Source of the DNA: Mycolicibacter sinensis
GTDB taxonomy: Bacteria; Actinomycetota; Actinomycetes; Mycobacteriales; Mycobacteriaceae
Direction: 5' to 3'
DNA length: 36,442 nt
NCBI RefSeq assembly: GCF_001667375.1
Contig: NZ_LZIN01000002.1
Coordinates: forward strand, 1-36,442
Positions 14,513 to 23,709 of the stretch are shown in pieces (within the stretch, counting starts at the first letter, position 1; every line of letters begins with the position of its first letter). Below the pieces are notes generated by a model. The model had not been told where the DNA came from. It saw only the letters and a list, made by a program, of their open reading frames with translations, and made no database searches. The translations under genes were made by a program, and so were the position numbers.

Positions 14513-15901
14513 CTACGGATCGTCGTCGGGGTCGTTGAGGAGTTCGTCGGGGTGGTGGGCGTGGTTGATCTCAGGTGGGCCATTGCCGTCGCTCCAGGCG
14601 AGACGTCCGTTGCTGGGGGTGGTGGTGTAGTGGCCGTTGGTTTCGGCAGCGTGGTCACGTGGGCACGCGAACCAGAGGGCGTCGGCATCGGTGCGACCAC
14701 CACCGGCCCAGCCGGGACAATGGTGTACCTCGCAGCGGTACCCCGGTTGGGTGCAGTTCGGCCTCGTGCAGCCGCGATCTCGTGCATGGCAGATGATGCG
14801 GTGGTCGGCGGTGGCGATGCGTTTGCTGCGTCCGAGGTACAGCGGGCGGTTGGAGTGGTCATCGAACACCGCTAGGTAGTGAATCGAGTTGGCGGCCATA
14901 CGGATGAGGTCACGCAGGGGCAGCTGAGAGCCGCCGCCGGTGCGCGCCGCCGCCGGCATGGCCACTGCGCGGTCCTTGGTGGCGTGGACCGCTTGGTCGA
15001 GTTCGGTCAGGGTGGTGGAGACGATGACGGTGACGGGGACACCGCGGTGGGTGCCCAGCTTTTCGGATTCGATGGCATGGCGCAGTGCGACCTTGAGGGC
15101 GTCGTGAGCGCGCTGGCCTTCGTTGCGCAGGTCCGGTGTGTCGGCGTCGGGTAGGTGGTGCCCGGGCCGGACAGCGGCAATGATGGCTTCGAGGTAGGCC
15201 CGGGTTTCGGGGTCGACGTAACCTGAAACGCGACTCATCCCGTCGAGCTGTTGCGGGCCCAGGCTGAGGGTGCGCCGCCGTGCGCGGTCGGCGTCGCTGT
15301 ATTGGCCGAGGCGTTCGGCGATGGTGTCGGCGATGGTGCGCCCGACGGCGGCCACGAACGGGGAGTCCTGACGCCGGGCGTTGGCGACCAAGAGGTGTTC
15401 GGCCTGTTCGTGGTCCGCGCTCGTGGCCTTGGCGGGTAGGTGGTCGAGGGCTTTGGTGATGGTGGTGATGTGGTCTTCACCGAGGTCGCCGTCTTCGATG
15501 GCGGCGGCCAGTTCGGGGAGGGCGGGCGGCAGGGTGGGGCCGGTGAGGGTGCGGCGGGGCCGAATGCGCGCGGCGAGAGCGAAGCGGCGCCGGACTTCGC
15601 CACGCGTGATCCGTAACCGCTGCCGCAGAAGATCACCGGCGCGTGTGCCCGGTGGCAGTGCGGCTTCGCCCAAGCTGTCGATAGGTTGCTCGATTTCTCC
15701 GAACATGCGGTAGGACAAGCCGCGGTTGACCCTGTGCTGGGTTTCCAGCCGTTCGGCGATTTCGATACGAAACGCATTGCCCACCATGTCGGTGTCGGCG
15801 GCCCGCAGCCGCGCGTAAGCGGCATCGATGAGGTCCAGATCAGCGCGGACAGCGGCACATGCGGCCTCCTGCGGGAGCAAAACCTCATCGCTGATCGACA
15901 T
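14513..15901 (-). CDS. DUF222/13E12-family HNH endonuclease
   Basis: A 462-residue protein with an N-terminal DUF222 domain (about 1-330) and a C-terminal HNH nuclease domain. The zinc and nuclease part has CTRPNC, then RCEVHHCPGWAGGGRT with the HH pair, a DALWFACPRDH segment holding the last Cys and His, and HYTTTPSNGRLAW. These genes occur in many copies in mycobacteria and other actinomycetes (including the REP13E12 repeats), and their biological role is unsettled. It stands alone, convergent with the GntR gene, and has nothing to do with the flanking metabolism, so it may mark an insertion point. No flanking target repeat was found by eye. Confidence 0.9.
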   Translation of the reverse strand: MSISDEVLLPQEAACAAVRADLDLIDAAYARLRAADTDMVGNAFRIEIAERLETQHRVNRGLSYRMFGEIEQPIDSLGEAALPPGTRAGDLLRQRLRITRGEVRRRFALAARIRPRRTLTGPTLPPALPELAAAIEDGDLGEDHITTITKALDHLPAKATSADHEQAEHLLVANARRQDSPFVAAVGRTIADTIAERLGQYSDADRARRRTLSLGPQQLDGMSRVSGYVDPETRAYLEAIIAAVRPGHHLPDADTPDLRNEGQRAHDALKVALRHAIESEKLGTHRGVPVTVIVSTTLTELDQAVHATKDRAVAMPAAARTGGGSQLPLRDLIRMAANSIHYLAVFDDHSNRPLYLGRSKRIATADHRIICHARDRGCTRPNCTQPGYRCEVHHCPGWAGGGRTDADALWFACPRDHAAETNGHYTTTPSNGRLAWSDGNGPPEINHAHHPDELLNDPDDDP

Positions 15902-16014
15902 AACTCCACGCTATCGAACAGATGAGCGATAAGGTCCCGCCTGCGGGTCAATTGTGGACAGACCGGCAACTGGGGATAACCGCGGCACGGGCCGGCGCCC
16001 AGTGGGGCGCCCGC

Positions 16015-17550
16015 TCACCTGGGCGTTTCGGCAGTTGATTCGGCCAACAGTTCCCGCAGACGGCGCTTGTCGACCTTGCCGGTCGGTCCGCGCGGAACGG
16101 CGTCGGGACTCGAGACCAGCAGCCACACCGTCGGCACCTTGAACGGGCTCAATAGCGCTCGAGCCTGCTCCCGCAGCTGCTCGACGCTCAGCACATCGCC
16201 GGCCACCACCGCTCCCACCCGGTCGCGGCCGGCGTCGAACACGTTCGTCACGAAGGCGGCGTCGACACCGTCGATGACTCGCAGGGCCTTCTCCACCTCG
16301 CCCGGGTACACGGTGGCGCCGCTGACCTTGAACATGTCGTCGGATCTGCCGTGGTAGAACAGGAACCCGTCGTCGTCGAGGCGGCCCAGATCGCCGGTGG
16401 GGTAGAAGCCGTCGACGGTGAGCGTCTCTTCGCGGCTGCGTCGGCAGATGCCCCGCAGGATGTGCGGTCCGCGCAGCTGAATCATGCCGATCGCGCCGGT
16501 CGACACCGGGACACCGGTGTCGGCGTCGACGATCCGAACCTCTATGCCGTCGAAAGGTTTTCCGCAGCTTCCCCAGGCTGTCCGCGGCATGTCGGTGTCG
16601 GCGGCATAGCCACAGTACGGCCCGAACGACTCGGTCATCCCGAACAGGTTGGCCCGCGCCCCGGGCTGCGAGCGCAACTCCGGAGCAAGCAGCGCCTCCA
16701 GGCTGCCGGGCCGCAGCGCCGACAGGTCCGCGGCCCCGCGATGACGGGCCAGGGTTTCGGCCTGATCCGGCCAGCCGCGAAACAGCGTGACCTGTTCGGA
16801 TTCCAGCAGTTTCAGGGTGGCCTCGGGCTGGGGAATCGCCTCGGTGACCAGGGTTGCCCCGGCCAGCAGCGCCGACAGCACGCCGCCGCCGAAACCGCCG
16901 ACCCAGAAGAACGGCATCGGCAGATACAGCCGGGTGTCGGTGTCGATGCAGCGGGCCGCCAGACCGGCGCGCACGGCGCCCAGGGCGCTGCCGTGCGAAT
17001 GCAGCACCCCTTTCGGCGGCCCGCTGCTGCCGGAGGTGAACATGATCACCAGCGGATCGCTGGACGCGACGCTTGCAGCCAGCGCGTCGACGGTTCCGGC
17101 GGGCCCGGCCTCGGCGGGATCGGCGGCGGCCACTCGCTCTGTTGTCCAGATCTGTTGCAGCGCAGGTAGGGTCGCATGCGCCGCATTCAGGCTGTCGAGG
17201 TAGCGGCGGCCACGGAACGCTTCGACACTGACCAGGAACTGCACCGCGGCGACGCGCAGCTGGGCCGCCAGCTCCGGTGCAGTCAGCAGGGTGCTCAGCG
17301 GAACCAGCACCGCGCCGATGCGGGTCAGCGCGATCGCGGTTCGCACACAGTCGACACCGTTGGGCATGATCAGCCCGACCCGGGTGCCCTTGCCGACACC
17401 GGCCTGCACGAAGACTCCCGCCAGCTCCCGCGATGACGCGTCAAGCTCGGCGTAGCTGAGCCGGCCGACCGGATCGATCACCGCCGGCTTGTCGCCGAGC
17501 GCTGCGGCGCGGGACCGGACCAGGATGTCGATGGTTTCGGACTCAGACAT
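16015..17550 (-). CDS. AMP-forming acyl-CoA ligase 1 of triplet
   Basis: A 511-residue ANL-family ligase. Phosphate loop FTSGSSGPPKGVLHSH, adenine motif FGMTESFG, YPTGDLG hinge region and the C-terminal catalytic lysine in GPTGKVDKRRL are present. ATG 17550 is chosen over upstream frame extension because it starts at MSESETIDILV and overlaps the preceding gene's stop by 8 bases. It is the last gene of the six-gene minus-strand operon. SGSSG instead of SGTTG in the loop is shared with ligase 2, so the two are probably sister duplicates with different acyl specificity. Confidence 0.9.
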   Translation of the reverse strand: MSESETIDILVRSRAAALGDKPAVIDPVGRLSYAELDASSRELAGVFVQAGVGKGTRVGLIMPNGVDCVRTAIALTRIGAVLVPLSTLLTAPELAAQLRVAAVQFLVSVEAFRGRRYLDSLNAAHATLPALQQIWTTERVAAADPAEAGPAGTVDALAASVASSDPLVIMFTSGSSGPPKGVLHSHGSALGAVRAGLAARCIDTDTRLYLPMPFFWVGGFGGGVLSALLAGATLVTEAIPQPEATLKLLESEQVTLFRGWPDQAETLARHRGAADLSALRPGSLEALLAPELRSQPGARANLFGMTESFGPYCGYAADTDMPRTAWGSCGKPFDGIEVRIVDADTGVPVSTGAIGMIQLRGPHILRGICRRSREETLTVDGFYPTGDLGRLDDDGFLFYHGRSDDMFKVSGATVYPGEVEKALRVIDGVDAAFVTNVFDAGRDRVGAVVAGDVLSVEQLREQARALLSPFKVPTVWLLVSSPDAVPRGPTGKVDKRRLRELLAESTAETPR

Positions 17551-19051
17551 CGAAGACCTCCGCCAGCGACCGCCGGTCCACCTTGCCGCTGGACAGCAGC
17601 GGAACCTCGGTGGCCCGCACCGTGGCGAAAACACGGGGGATCTTGTACGCCGACAGTTCTGTCTTCAGCCTTTCGCGCAGCCACGTCGCGTCGCAGGGGT
17701 CGTCCTGCACGATGGCCGCAGCCACCAGCTGGCCGCGCTGCGGATCCGGGATGCCGACCACATGGGCGACGACGCCGCCGGTCACCTTCGCAATGGCGCG
17801 TTCCACTTCGGCCGGGGACACATTGGCACCGGCGGTCTTGATCAGCGCGTCCCGCCGGCCCAGGTAGTAGTAGAAGCCGTCCGCGTCGGAGCGGACCAGG
17901 TCCCCGGTGTGAAACCACCCGTCGGCGTCGAAGCACTCCTCCCGGCTGCGCTTGTGGTAACGCTGCATCAGGTAACGTCCGCGTACCAACAACTCACCGG
18001 CCTCGACGCGGCACTCGAACCCGGGCGCCGGCCTGCCGAAGCTGCCGCGCCGGTGCTCGGGCTGGTCGGCGGTGTCCCCACTGAGCAGCACCGGCCCACC
18101 GGTCTCGGTCATGCCCAGCATCTGATGCCGCAACTGCGGGTCGGCAGGACGGGCCTGGGGGGCCATGAGCGGATACAGGTTGCCGCGGCGCAGGGTGGAC
18201 AGATCTCGGTGAGGCAAGCTGGGATGGTGCGCCAGAGCCGTTATCCCGCTGACGAAACCGTTGGTCATCGTGGGCTTCTCGGCTTCGAGCAGATCTAGCG
18301 TGACACCCGGGTCCGTGGCGTTCGAGCACAGCAGCGTCGACCCGGCCAGCATGGTGGCCAGCAGCGCGAACGCCAGGCCGCCGATCCAATAGAACGGTGA
18401 ATTGCAGAACAGGACGTCGGACGCGGTGAGCCTGCGGATCTCGTTGAGATTGCGTTGGTGGCCGAGCAGACCGGCGTGGGTGTGGATCACCCCTTTGGGG
18501 GCGCCGGAGGATCCCGACGTGTAGACGATGCACAGCGGATCGCTGCCCTCGACGTCTGCTTCGAGCGCTTTCAGGACAGCCGGCGCCTCGCCGGCCACCG
18601 TGTCGATGTCGAAGATTACTCGCCGCAGCGCGGGCGCGTGGACGCTGAATATCGGCTTGTCACAGGCGAGGTCGTCCTCGAGTACCTCAATGAGGCGTTT
18701 CCGATAGTCGTGTGACCGGTACGATTCGGCGGCCAGCAGGATCCGCACATCGCTGTGGGCCAATTGGCGGCGTAGCTCCGGCGCGGTGGTGAAGGTGGGG
18801 AAGGGCACCACCACCGCGCCGATGCGGGCCGCCGCCAGCATGCCCACCACGAAGTCCGCACCGTTGGGATACAGCAGCCCGATATGCGTGCCTCTGCCGG
18901 CTCCGAGTGCAACGAGCCGGCCGGCCAAGCCCGCGGACCTCTGCTCGGCGTCGGCGTAACTGATTCGCTCTGCGTCGCAGATCAGCAGGAGGTGCGCGCC
19001 ACGCGAAAGTGCTTGGGCGCGCAGGATCCGCGGCACGGTCTCAGTGGGCAT
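17543..19051 (-). CDS. AMP-forming acyl-CoA ligase 2 of triplet
   Basis: A 502-residue ANL-family ligase. Motifs: YTSGSSGAPKGVIHTH, LGMTETGG, GWFHTGDLV, a C-terminal SGKVDRRSL with the catalytic lysine. ATG 19051 is taken (AAGG 5-8 bases upstream); GTG 19057 would add two residues. It overlaps ligase 3 upstream by 11 bases and ligase 1 downstream by 8, which indicates coupled translation. Together with ligase 1 it shares the pocket-region style SPFYWIGG / MPFFWVGG, so a similar cyclic or bulky acid is possible. Confidence 0.9.
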   Translation of the reverse strand: MPTETVPRILRAQALSRGAHLLLICDAERISYADAEQRSAGLAGRLVALGAGRGTHIGLLYPNGADFVVGMLAAARIGAVVVPFPTFTTAPELRRQLAHSDVRILLAAESYRSHDYRKRLIEVLEDDLACDKPIFSVHAPALRRVIFDIDTVAGEAPAVLKALEADVEGSDPLCIVYTSGSSGAPKGVIHTHAGLLGHQRNLNEIRRLTASDVLFCNSPFYWIGGLAFALLATMLAGSTLLCSNATDPGVTLDLLEAEKPTMTNGFVSGITALAHHPSLPHRDLSTLRRGNLYPLMAPQARPADPQLRHQMLGMTETGGPVLLSGDTADQPEHRRGSFGRPAPGFECRVEAGELLVRGRYLMQRYHKRSREECFDADGWFHTGDLVRSDADGFYYYLGRRDALIKTAGANVSPAEVERAIAKVTGGVVAHVVGIPDPQRGQLVAAAIVQDDPCDATWLRERLKTELSAYKIPRVFATVRATEVPLLSSGKVDRRSLAEVFDV

Positions 19052-20501
19052 GCTCACCTTGCGTGCCGATCAGCGCCCGCACTGCGCCCAGGTCGGCCTT
19101 GCCCGAAGGCGTGCGCGGCAGCGCGTCGACGATGGCGACGTCGGTCGGTATCTCGTAGCGCGCCAGTCGGCTGCTCAGAAAGGCGACCAGGGTCTCGGCG
19201 TCGACGGCAGCACCCGCGCGCAGCTCGACCGCGGCGACCGGGGTCTGGCCGAGGCGATCGTCCGCACGTCCTACGACAGCAGCGCCTTTGACCGCCGGAT
19301 GGGCCTCCAGTGCGGCGCGGACATCATCGGGCATCACTTTGAACCCGCCGCGAATGATGGCCTGATCCGCCCGGCCCAGGATCCACAGGAAGCCGTCGGT
19401 GTCGATGCGGGCCAGGTCGGTGGTGCGCATCCAGTCCGCGTCGGGACCGAGCTGTCCCGGTTTGACCTCGAGCAGTCCGGGCTCATCGGGTCCCAGCGGA
19501 GACCCGTCGTCGCCGACCACCCGCAAGTGCGCCCCGAGGCTGGCCCGGCCCACGCTGCCGCGCTTGTCACGCCAGAACCGCTGGTAGTCGGCGAGTGTCC
19601 AGCCGGCCACCCCGCCGCCGAACTCCGTTGCCGCATAGGAGGTGAGCACCGGGATGCCGAACTTCTCGGTGAACGCGTCGGCGTCGTCGGCCGACAGCGG
19701 CGCGGTACCCGAGGTGACCGCGCGGATGCTGGACAGATCCTCGCGGCTCAGTGTCGAGTGCAGCACCATCCGCAGCGCCGCGGGCACCAGCGACACCGCG
19801 CGCGGTCGATACTTGCGCACCGCATCGGCCCAGCGGTCCAGCTCGAAGCGGTCCAGCAGCACAAACGGCCTCGCCTCGGCGACGCACTGCAGGATGCGGA
19901 ACACCCCGCCGATGTGTACCAGCGGTGCGTTGACGATCGCGACACCGCTCCGCAGCTCCGTCGGTGCCGGACCGAGCACGCTGTGCGCCAGCATGTCGTA
20001 GCTCAGATCGACGCGCTTGGGAGGCCCGGTGGTCCCGCTGGTGAGCATCCGCACCGCCACGCTGGGACGGCCGGCATCCGAACGGGCTTCCGGGCCGGGT
20101 GTAGCTGCCGTGGCCACCTGCGGCTCGGCGTCCAGGCCGGAGAGGGACACCGTCGCGGTGTGCGGTGTCGCCGTGACCAGCGCAGCCAGATCGTCCGGTT
20201 CGCCGATGATCAGCGGCAGCTCGAGCGCGGCGATGTCCGCGCGCGTGCGTTCGTCACCGCGCGACGGATTGATGACCACCACGCAGCCCCCGGCCAACAG
20301 CACCCCGAGCAGCGCGGCCAGCTGCGGGGGACGGTTGCGCAGCAGGATCCCGACCTTGCCGCCACCGGTCAATTCCGCGATGCGCCGTGCCGAAACGTCA
20401 AGCTGCGCCCAGGAGAACCACTGGCCGGCGTACTCGAAGGCGGGCGCTTCGGGCTGCAGGTCGAGCACCGCGGCGATCCGTTCGCTGAGTGGGTGCGCCA
20501 T
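19041..20501 (-). CDS. AMP-forming acyl-CoA ligase 3 of triplet
   Basis: A 486-residue ANL-family ligase, more divergent than the other two. The phosphate loop reads LTSGTTGPPKRVDLSY, with Arg where most have Gly after the Lys. SYAATEFGGG replaces the usual GxTE adenine motif, and GFKVMPDDV and TPSGKADLGAV (catalytic Lys) close the protein. ATG 20501 shares one base with the stop of the upstream crotonase (TGATG), and the N-terminus MAHPLSERIAAVLDLQPEAP fits a family start. It may use a different substrate from ligases 1 and 2. Confidence 0.9.
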   Translation of the reverse strand: MAHPLSERIAAVLDLQPEAPAFEYAGQWFSWAQLDVSARRIAELTGGGKVGILLRNRPPQLAALLGVLLAGGCVVVINPSRGDERTRADIAALELPLIIGEPDDLAALVTATPHTATVSLSGLDAEPQVATAATPGPEARSDAGRPSVAVRMLTSGTTGPPKRVDLSYDMLAHSVLGPAPTELRSGVAIVNAPLVHIGGVFRILQCVAEARPFVLLDRFELDRWADAVRKYRPRAVSLVPAALRMVLHSTLSREDLSSIRAVTSGTAPLSADDADAFTEKFGIPVLTSYAATEFGGGVAGWTLADYQRFWRDKRGSVGRASLGAHLRVVGDDGSPLGPDEPGLLEVKPGQLGPDADWMRTTDLARIDTDGFLWILGRADQAIIRGGFKVMPDDVRAALEAHPAVKGAAVVGRADDRLGQTPVAAVELRAGAAVDAETLVAFLSSRLARYEIPTDVAIVDALPRTPSGKADLGAVRALIGTQGEHAH

Positions 20502-21292
20502 CAGCGGATCCGCGGCGCGGTCGCGGGGCGGGTTGACTGCGCGTCGAGCTCGGCCTTGCCCAGCGGGTTGCCCAGCCGGGTGTAGATCAGCCCCTGGTCC
20601 AGGGCGGCGCGGTACGGCTTGTCGAGCGATTCCCATATCGCCTTGACCGTTCCCTGGGTCGCCGACGGCGGTTTGGCCGCGATGATGGCCGCGATCTCAT
20701 GTGCTCGCACCCAGAGTTGTTCGGGCGCTGTCACTTCGGAGACCAAGCCGATGCGCAGTGCGGTCTCGGCGCTGACTCGCTCGTCGTTACCCATCAGCGC
20801 GATCCGCAGAGTCTCGCCCAACCCGATGCGGCGCATCAGACCGATCGGTTCGAGTGCACTGACTAGCCCGGCCGAGACGTGCGAGTCGAAGAACGTCGCA
20901 TCGGTCGAACAGATCACGACGTCGGATTCGTTGACGAAGTAGAACGCGCCCGCGGTGCAGATGCCCTGCACCGCGCAGACCACCGGCTTGAACATCTTCT
21001 GCCACTTGGGGCTCAGCGCCTCGCCGGGATCCTCGTGATTCCAGACATTGTCGGGCTGCCCGTAGGGGGACTTGATGTCCAGTCCGGCGCTGAAGGCCCG
21101 GTCGCCGGCGGCTCGCAGCACGACGGCGTTGACGTCCGTGTCGAGTTTGACGATGCGCCACGCGGCGGTCATCTCCTCGCACATGGTGCGGTTGAAGGCG
21201 TTGAGCCGATCCGGCCGGTTCAGCGTGATGGTGGCGACCCGGTCGGTGCGATCGACGTCGAGGAGGATGGTCTCGAAAGTCATCGGTTTCAT
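20501..21292 (-). CDS. crotonase-family protein, acidic catalytic residues changed
   Basis: A 263-residue enoyl-CoA hydratase/isomerase-fold protein. Oxyanion-hole strands FSAGLDIKS and VQGICTAGAFYF are visible. The two glutamates of classical hydratase are not in place: the first region reads TAGAFYFVNESD and the second FFDSHVSAG, with His near the usual second Glu. This FFD-x-HVS type is shared with the next gene upstream. ATG 21292 is chosen for its ATGA overlap with that gene's stop; ATG 21304 and 21283 are alternatives. Hydratase, isomerase or retro-Claisen hydrolase activity is possible. Confidence 0.88.
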   Translation of the reverse strand: MKPMTFETILLDVDRTDRVATITLNRPDRLNAFNRTMCEEMTAAWRIVKLDTDVNAVVLRAAGDRAFSAGLDIKSPYGQPDNVWNHEDPGEALSPKWQKMFKPVVCAVQGICTAGAFYFVNESDVVICSTDATFFDSHVSAGLVSALEPIGLMRRIGLGETLRIALMGNDERVSAETALRIGLVSEVTAPEQLWVRAHEIAAIIAAKPPSATQGTVKAIWESLDKPYRAALDQGLIYTRLGNPLGKAELDAQSTRPATAPRIR

Positions 21293-22095
21293 CGGCACTG
21301 CCATTCCGGTGCCCGCTTCTCGACGAAGGCTTTGGGGCCCTCCAGCGAATCCTCGGTGTGCAGGTTGCGCTCCCGGAACGCTTCGGCGAGCATCTCGGCC
21401 TCGTGCAGCGGCAGGTCGAGGCCCTTGAGGATCGCCAGCCGGGTTCCGCGCACCGCCAGCGGCGCATTGGAGTTGAGGATGGCGGCGATCTCGTGCGCAC
21501 GCTCCAGCAGACGGTCATGCTCCACCACCTCGCTGATCATCCCGAGGTCGTAGGCCCGCTGGGCGTCCATCCGCTCGTGGCGGCCCATCATCGCCATGCG
21601 CAGCGCGACCGAGCGGGGCAGTACCCGGGCCAACCGCACCACCTCGCGGCCGGCGACCAGCCCGATCGAAACGTGCGGGTCGAAGAAGGTGGCACGCGCG
21701 GAAGCGATGACGATGTCGCCGGTGGTCACCCAGTCCAGACCGGCGCCGCAACATATTCCGTTGATCGCGGCCAGGACCGGCTTGGCCATTGTCCGGAACG
21801 GTGGCGTGCCCTCCTGCGGGGCCTCCCACTGCTCGTAGGTGGACAGGTACGGCCGCTCATTGATCACCTTGCCATCGCCGGGAATCGCCTTGACGTCGGC
21901 ACCGGTGCAAAACGCCCGCCCGGTACCGGTCACGATGAGCAGCCACACCCGGTCGTCGTTCTCGGCCTCGGCGTAGGCGGCCCGCAGCTCGGTGACCATG
22001 TGCGGGCTCAGCGCGTTGAGCGCCTCGGGGCGGTTCAGCGTGATCGTCGCGGTGTGCCCGTCGAGCTCATAGGTGATGGTGTCGAACGTCGGCAT
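21289..22095 (-). CDS. crotonase-family protein (enoyl-CoA hydratase-like)
   Basis: A 268-residue crotonase. Oxyanion-hole sequence AFCTGADVKA and NGICCGAGLDWV are clear; the second catalytic region is FFDPHVSIGLVAG, again without the classical Glu. The C-terminus ends EGPKAFVEKRAPEWQCR, a normal family end. ATG 22095 follows GAAGGG with an 8-base spacer; the longer open frame upstream is shadow. It is 17 bases downstream of the first gene of the operon and overlaps the next crotonase by four bases. The close pair may act on successive intermediates. Confidence 0.9.
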   Translation of the reverse strand: MPTFDTITYELDGHTATITLNRPEALNALSPHMVTELRAAYAEAENDDRVWLLIVTGTGRAFCTGADVKAIPGDGKVINERPYLSTYEQWEAPQEGTPPFRTMAKPVLAAINGICCGAGLDWVTTGDIVIASARATFFDPHVSIGLVAGREVVRLARVLPRSVALRMAMMGRHERMDAQRAYDLGMISEVVEHDRLLERAHEIAAILNSNAPLAVRGTRLAILKGLDLPLHEAEMLAEAFRERNLHTEDSLEGPKAFVEKRAPEWQCR

Positions 22096-22112
22096 AGCCG
22101 GATCCCTTCTGG

Positions 22113-22952
22113 TCAGCGGCCGGTGAAGCCCGGCGGACGCCGCTGGGTGAACGCTGCCAATCCCTCTTTGAAATCCGCAGTGCGGCAGCTGAGTTCGAGG
22201 TTGAACAGCTCCTGCGTCATGGCTTGCGGCAGCGTCGCGTGCTGCCCGTAATGCAGTCCCTGCTTGGTCAGGCCGATCGCGATCGTGGGTCCATCGGCCA
22301 AACGTCCCAGCAGTTCTTCGGTGACAGAGTCGACCGCTGTCGGTTCCACCGCCTGATGTATCAGCCCCCAGTCTTGCGCCGAAGCCCCGCTCACCTTCTC
22401 GCCGAGCAGCAACATGCGTTTGGCCCGGGCCACTCCGGCCAGGCGCGGCAGCAACCAGGTGGCGCCCGAGTCCGGGCTGAATCCGCGCGCCAGGAACGGC
22501 TCCCAGAAGACGGCGTCGGTCGCGGCGACGGTGAAGTCGGCGGCCAGCGCCAGATTGCAGCCCAACCCGACCGCCCACCCCCGGACGCTGCACACCACCG
22601 GTAGTTGGATGGTGTGCAGCAGTTCGATCACCCGATGCGCGGCGTGCGGGATGCGCCGAACCAGATCACCGGTGCGGGGTCGCTGGCCGGTCGAGTTGGT
22701 GGCGACCCAGTCCGCTCCCGCGCAAAAGTCCGCACCGGAGCCGGTCAGGTGGATGACGCGCAGGGCATCATCACTGGCCGCCCCGGTCAGGGCGTTGATC
22801 AGCGCCTCGGTCATCGGTGGGCTGAGCGAATTGCGGCGATCCGGACGAACCAGGGTGAGCCGGAGCAGCGCACCGTCGCGCAGCACCGCCACCGAGCCGT
22901 CGGTCGCGGAGCCGGACCCGGGATCGGGGGAATCGGCCACTGTGGTGTCCAT
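22113..22952 (-). CDS. crotonase-family protein, isomerase-like
   Basis: A 279-residue crotonase and first gene of the minus-strand operon. Oxyanion motifs DFCAGADWVA and VRGWAVGLGCNLALAADF are present; the second region is FWEPFLARGFSPDSGATWLLPRL, where PDSG-x-TWLLPR resembles enoyl-CoA isomerase (PaaG-like) proteins, which use an Asp here, rather than classical hydratases. The first 20 residues are Gly/Ser-rich and probably disordered. ATG 22952 faces the thioesterase gene across a 79-base divergent promoter region. Confidence 0.88.
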   Translation of the reverse strand: MDTTVADSPDPGSGSATDGSVAVLRDGALLRLTLVRPDRRNSLSPPMTEALINALTGAASDDALRVIHLTGSGADFCAGADWVATNSTGQRPRTGDLVRRIPHAAHRVIELLHTIQLPVVCSVRGWAVGLGCNLALAADFTVAATDAVFWEPFLARGFSPDSGATWLLPRLAGVARAKRMLLLGEKVSGASAQDWGLIHQAVEPTAVDSVTEELLGRLADGPTIAIGLTKQGLHYGQHATLPQAMTQELFNLELSCRTADFKEGLAAFTQRRPPGFTGR

Positions 22953-23031
22953 CCTTCAACGGTATATCGTGAGGGCTACAGTAGGCGATACGATTGGCGC
23001 GATTCGACCGGGAGTCGACGGGGAAGTGCTT
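22953..23031. promoter_or_regulatory. divergent promoter region
   Basis: This 79-base gap separates the minus-strand crotonase/ligase operon from the plus-strand thioesterase operon. It has a -10-like TACGAT (22989-22994, plus), an inverted repeat TATCG...CGATA (22965-22969 with 22986-22990), and TACAGTA (22977-22983), a short palindrome whose TACNGTA form recurs before 26797 and 29331. GGGGAAG (23020-23026) serves as the ribosome-binding site for the ATG at 23032. Confidence 0.4.
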
Positions 23032-23709
23032 ATGGAAGACGGTTCAGGCACCTCGGCTGGCAGCGACCGGTTCGGCGAGCAGCCGCTGGAGCAGACCGTT
23101 GCGGCGGCCGGCGCCATGCGGCGGGTGGCGGGCATGCTGCTCGCACTGGAGCACCCGCACCCGGTGGTGGACGAGATGCTGGAACGATTCACCGACTGGG
23201 AACGGCAGCTGACTGCCCACGCGCCGGCTTCGCCGACGCCGCGGCTCGAGCAGGACGAGGGCGGGCGGGTCTATCTCAACCATGCCTTCGACGTCGGCGC
23301 GTTCAACCCCTGCTTTCCGGAGTACCGGTTCGACCACCTGGATGCCGAAACTGCCGCCGGGCGTGTCAGTTTCCCGGTGGTGTACGAAGGTCCGCCCGGG
23401 CTGGTACACGGCGGGTTCCTCGGGGTGTTCTTCGATTGCGTGACCCAGCATCACAGCTGCGCGGCGGGTCTGGCCGGCCGTACCCGTTCGCTGTTGGTCA
23501 CCTACCGTCGCCCGACGCCCATTCTCACCGAATTGAACTTCGACATCGTGCGGAGTGAGGTCGAGCGCGGGGTCGCCTTGAACGCGCGGCTTCTGCATCG
23601 CGGTGAGGTGCTGTGCACCGGCGAGGTCGCCACCGCTGCGATGACGCCGGAGCAGGTGAGTCCCAACCGATTCGGCCGCAGACGGCCCAGTGAGGAGTCC
23701 AAGCGATGA
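23032..23709 (+). CDS. hotdog-fold thioesterase (4HBT/PaaI-like)
   Basis: A 225-residue protein whose C-terminal half (about 95-210) is a hotdog thioesterase domain: the turn-helix signature PPGLVHGGFLGVFFD with H126-G-G and D135 is typical. The first 80 residues are helical and charged with no recognised domain. ATG 23032 is chosen with GGGGAAG upstream; GTG 23026 is an alternative. It probably hydrolyses an acyl-CoA to free acid and CoA, to recover CoA or release a dead-end intermediate. Its stop overlaps the crotonase start (ATGA). Confidence 0.85.
   Translation: MEDGSGTSAGSDRFGEQPLEQTVAAAGAMRRVAGMLLALEHPHPVVDEMLERFTDWERQLTAHAPASPTPRLEQDEGGRVYLNHAFDVGAFNPCFPEYRFDHLDAETAAGRVSFPVVYEGPPGLVHGGFLGVFFDCVTQHHSCAAGLAGRTRSLLVTYRRPTPILTELNFDIVRSEVERGVALNARLLHRGEVLCTGEVATAAMTPEQVSPNRFGRRRPSEESKR

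Noticed and set aside
14513..15901. Transposase or complete mobile element around the HNH gene
   Set aside because: The protein has DUF222/HNH motifs, not a transposase fold; no flanking inverted or direct repeats were seen by eye.
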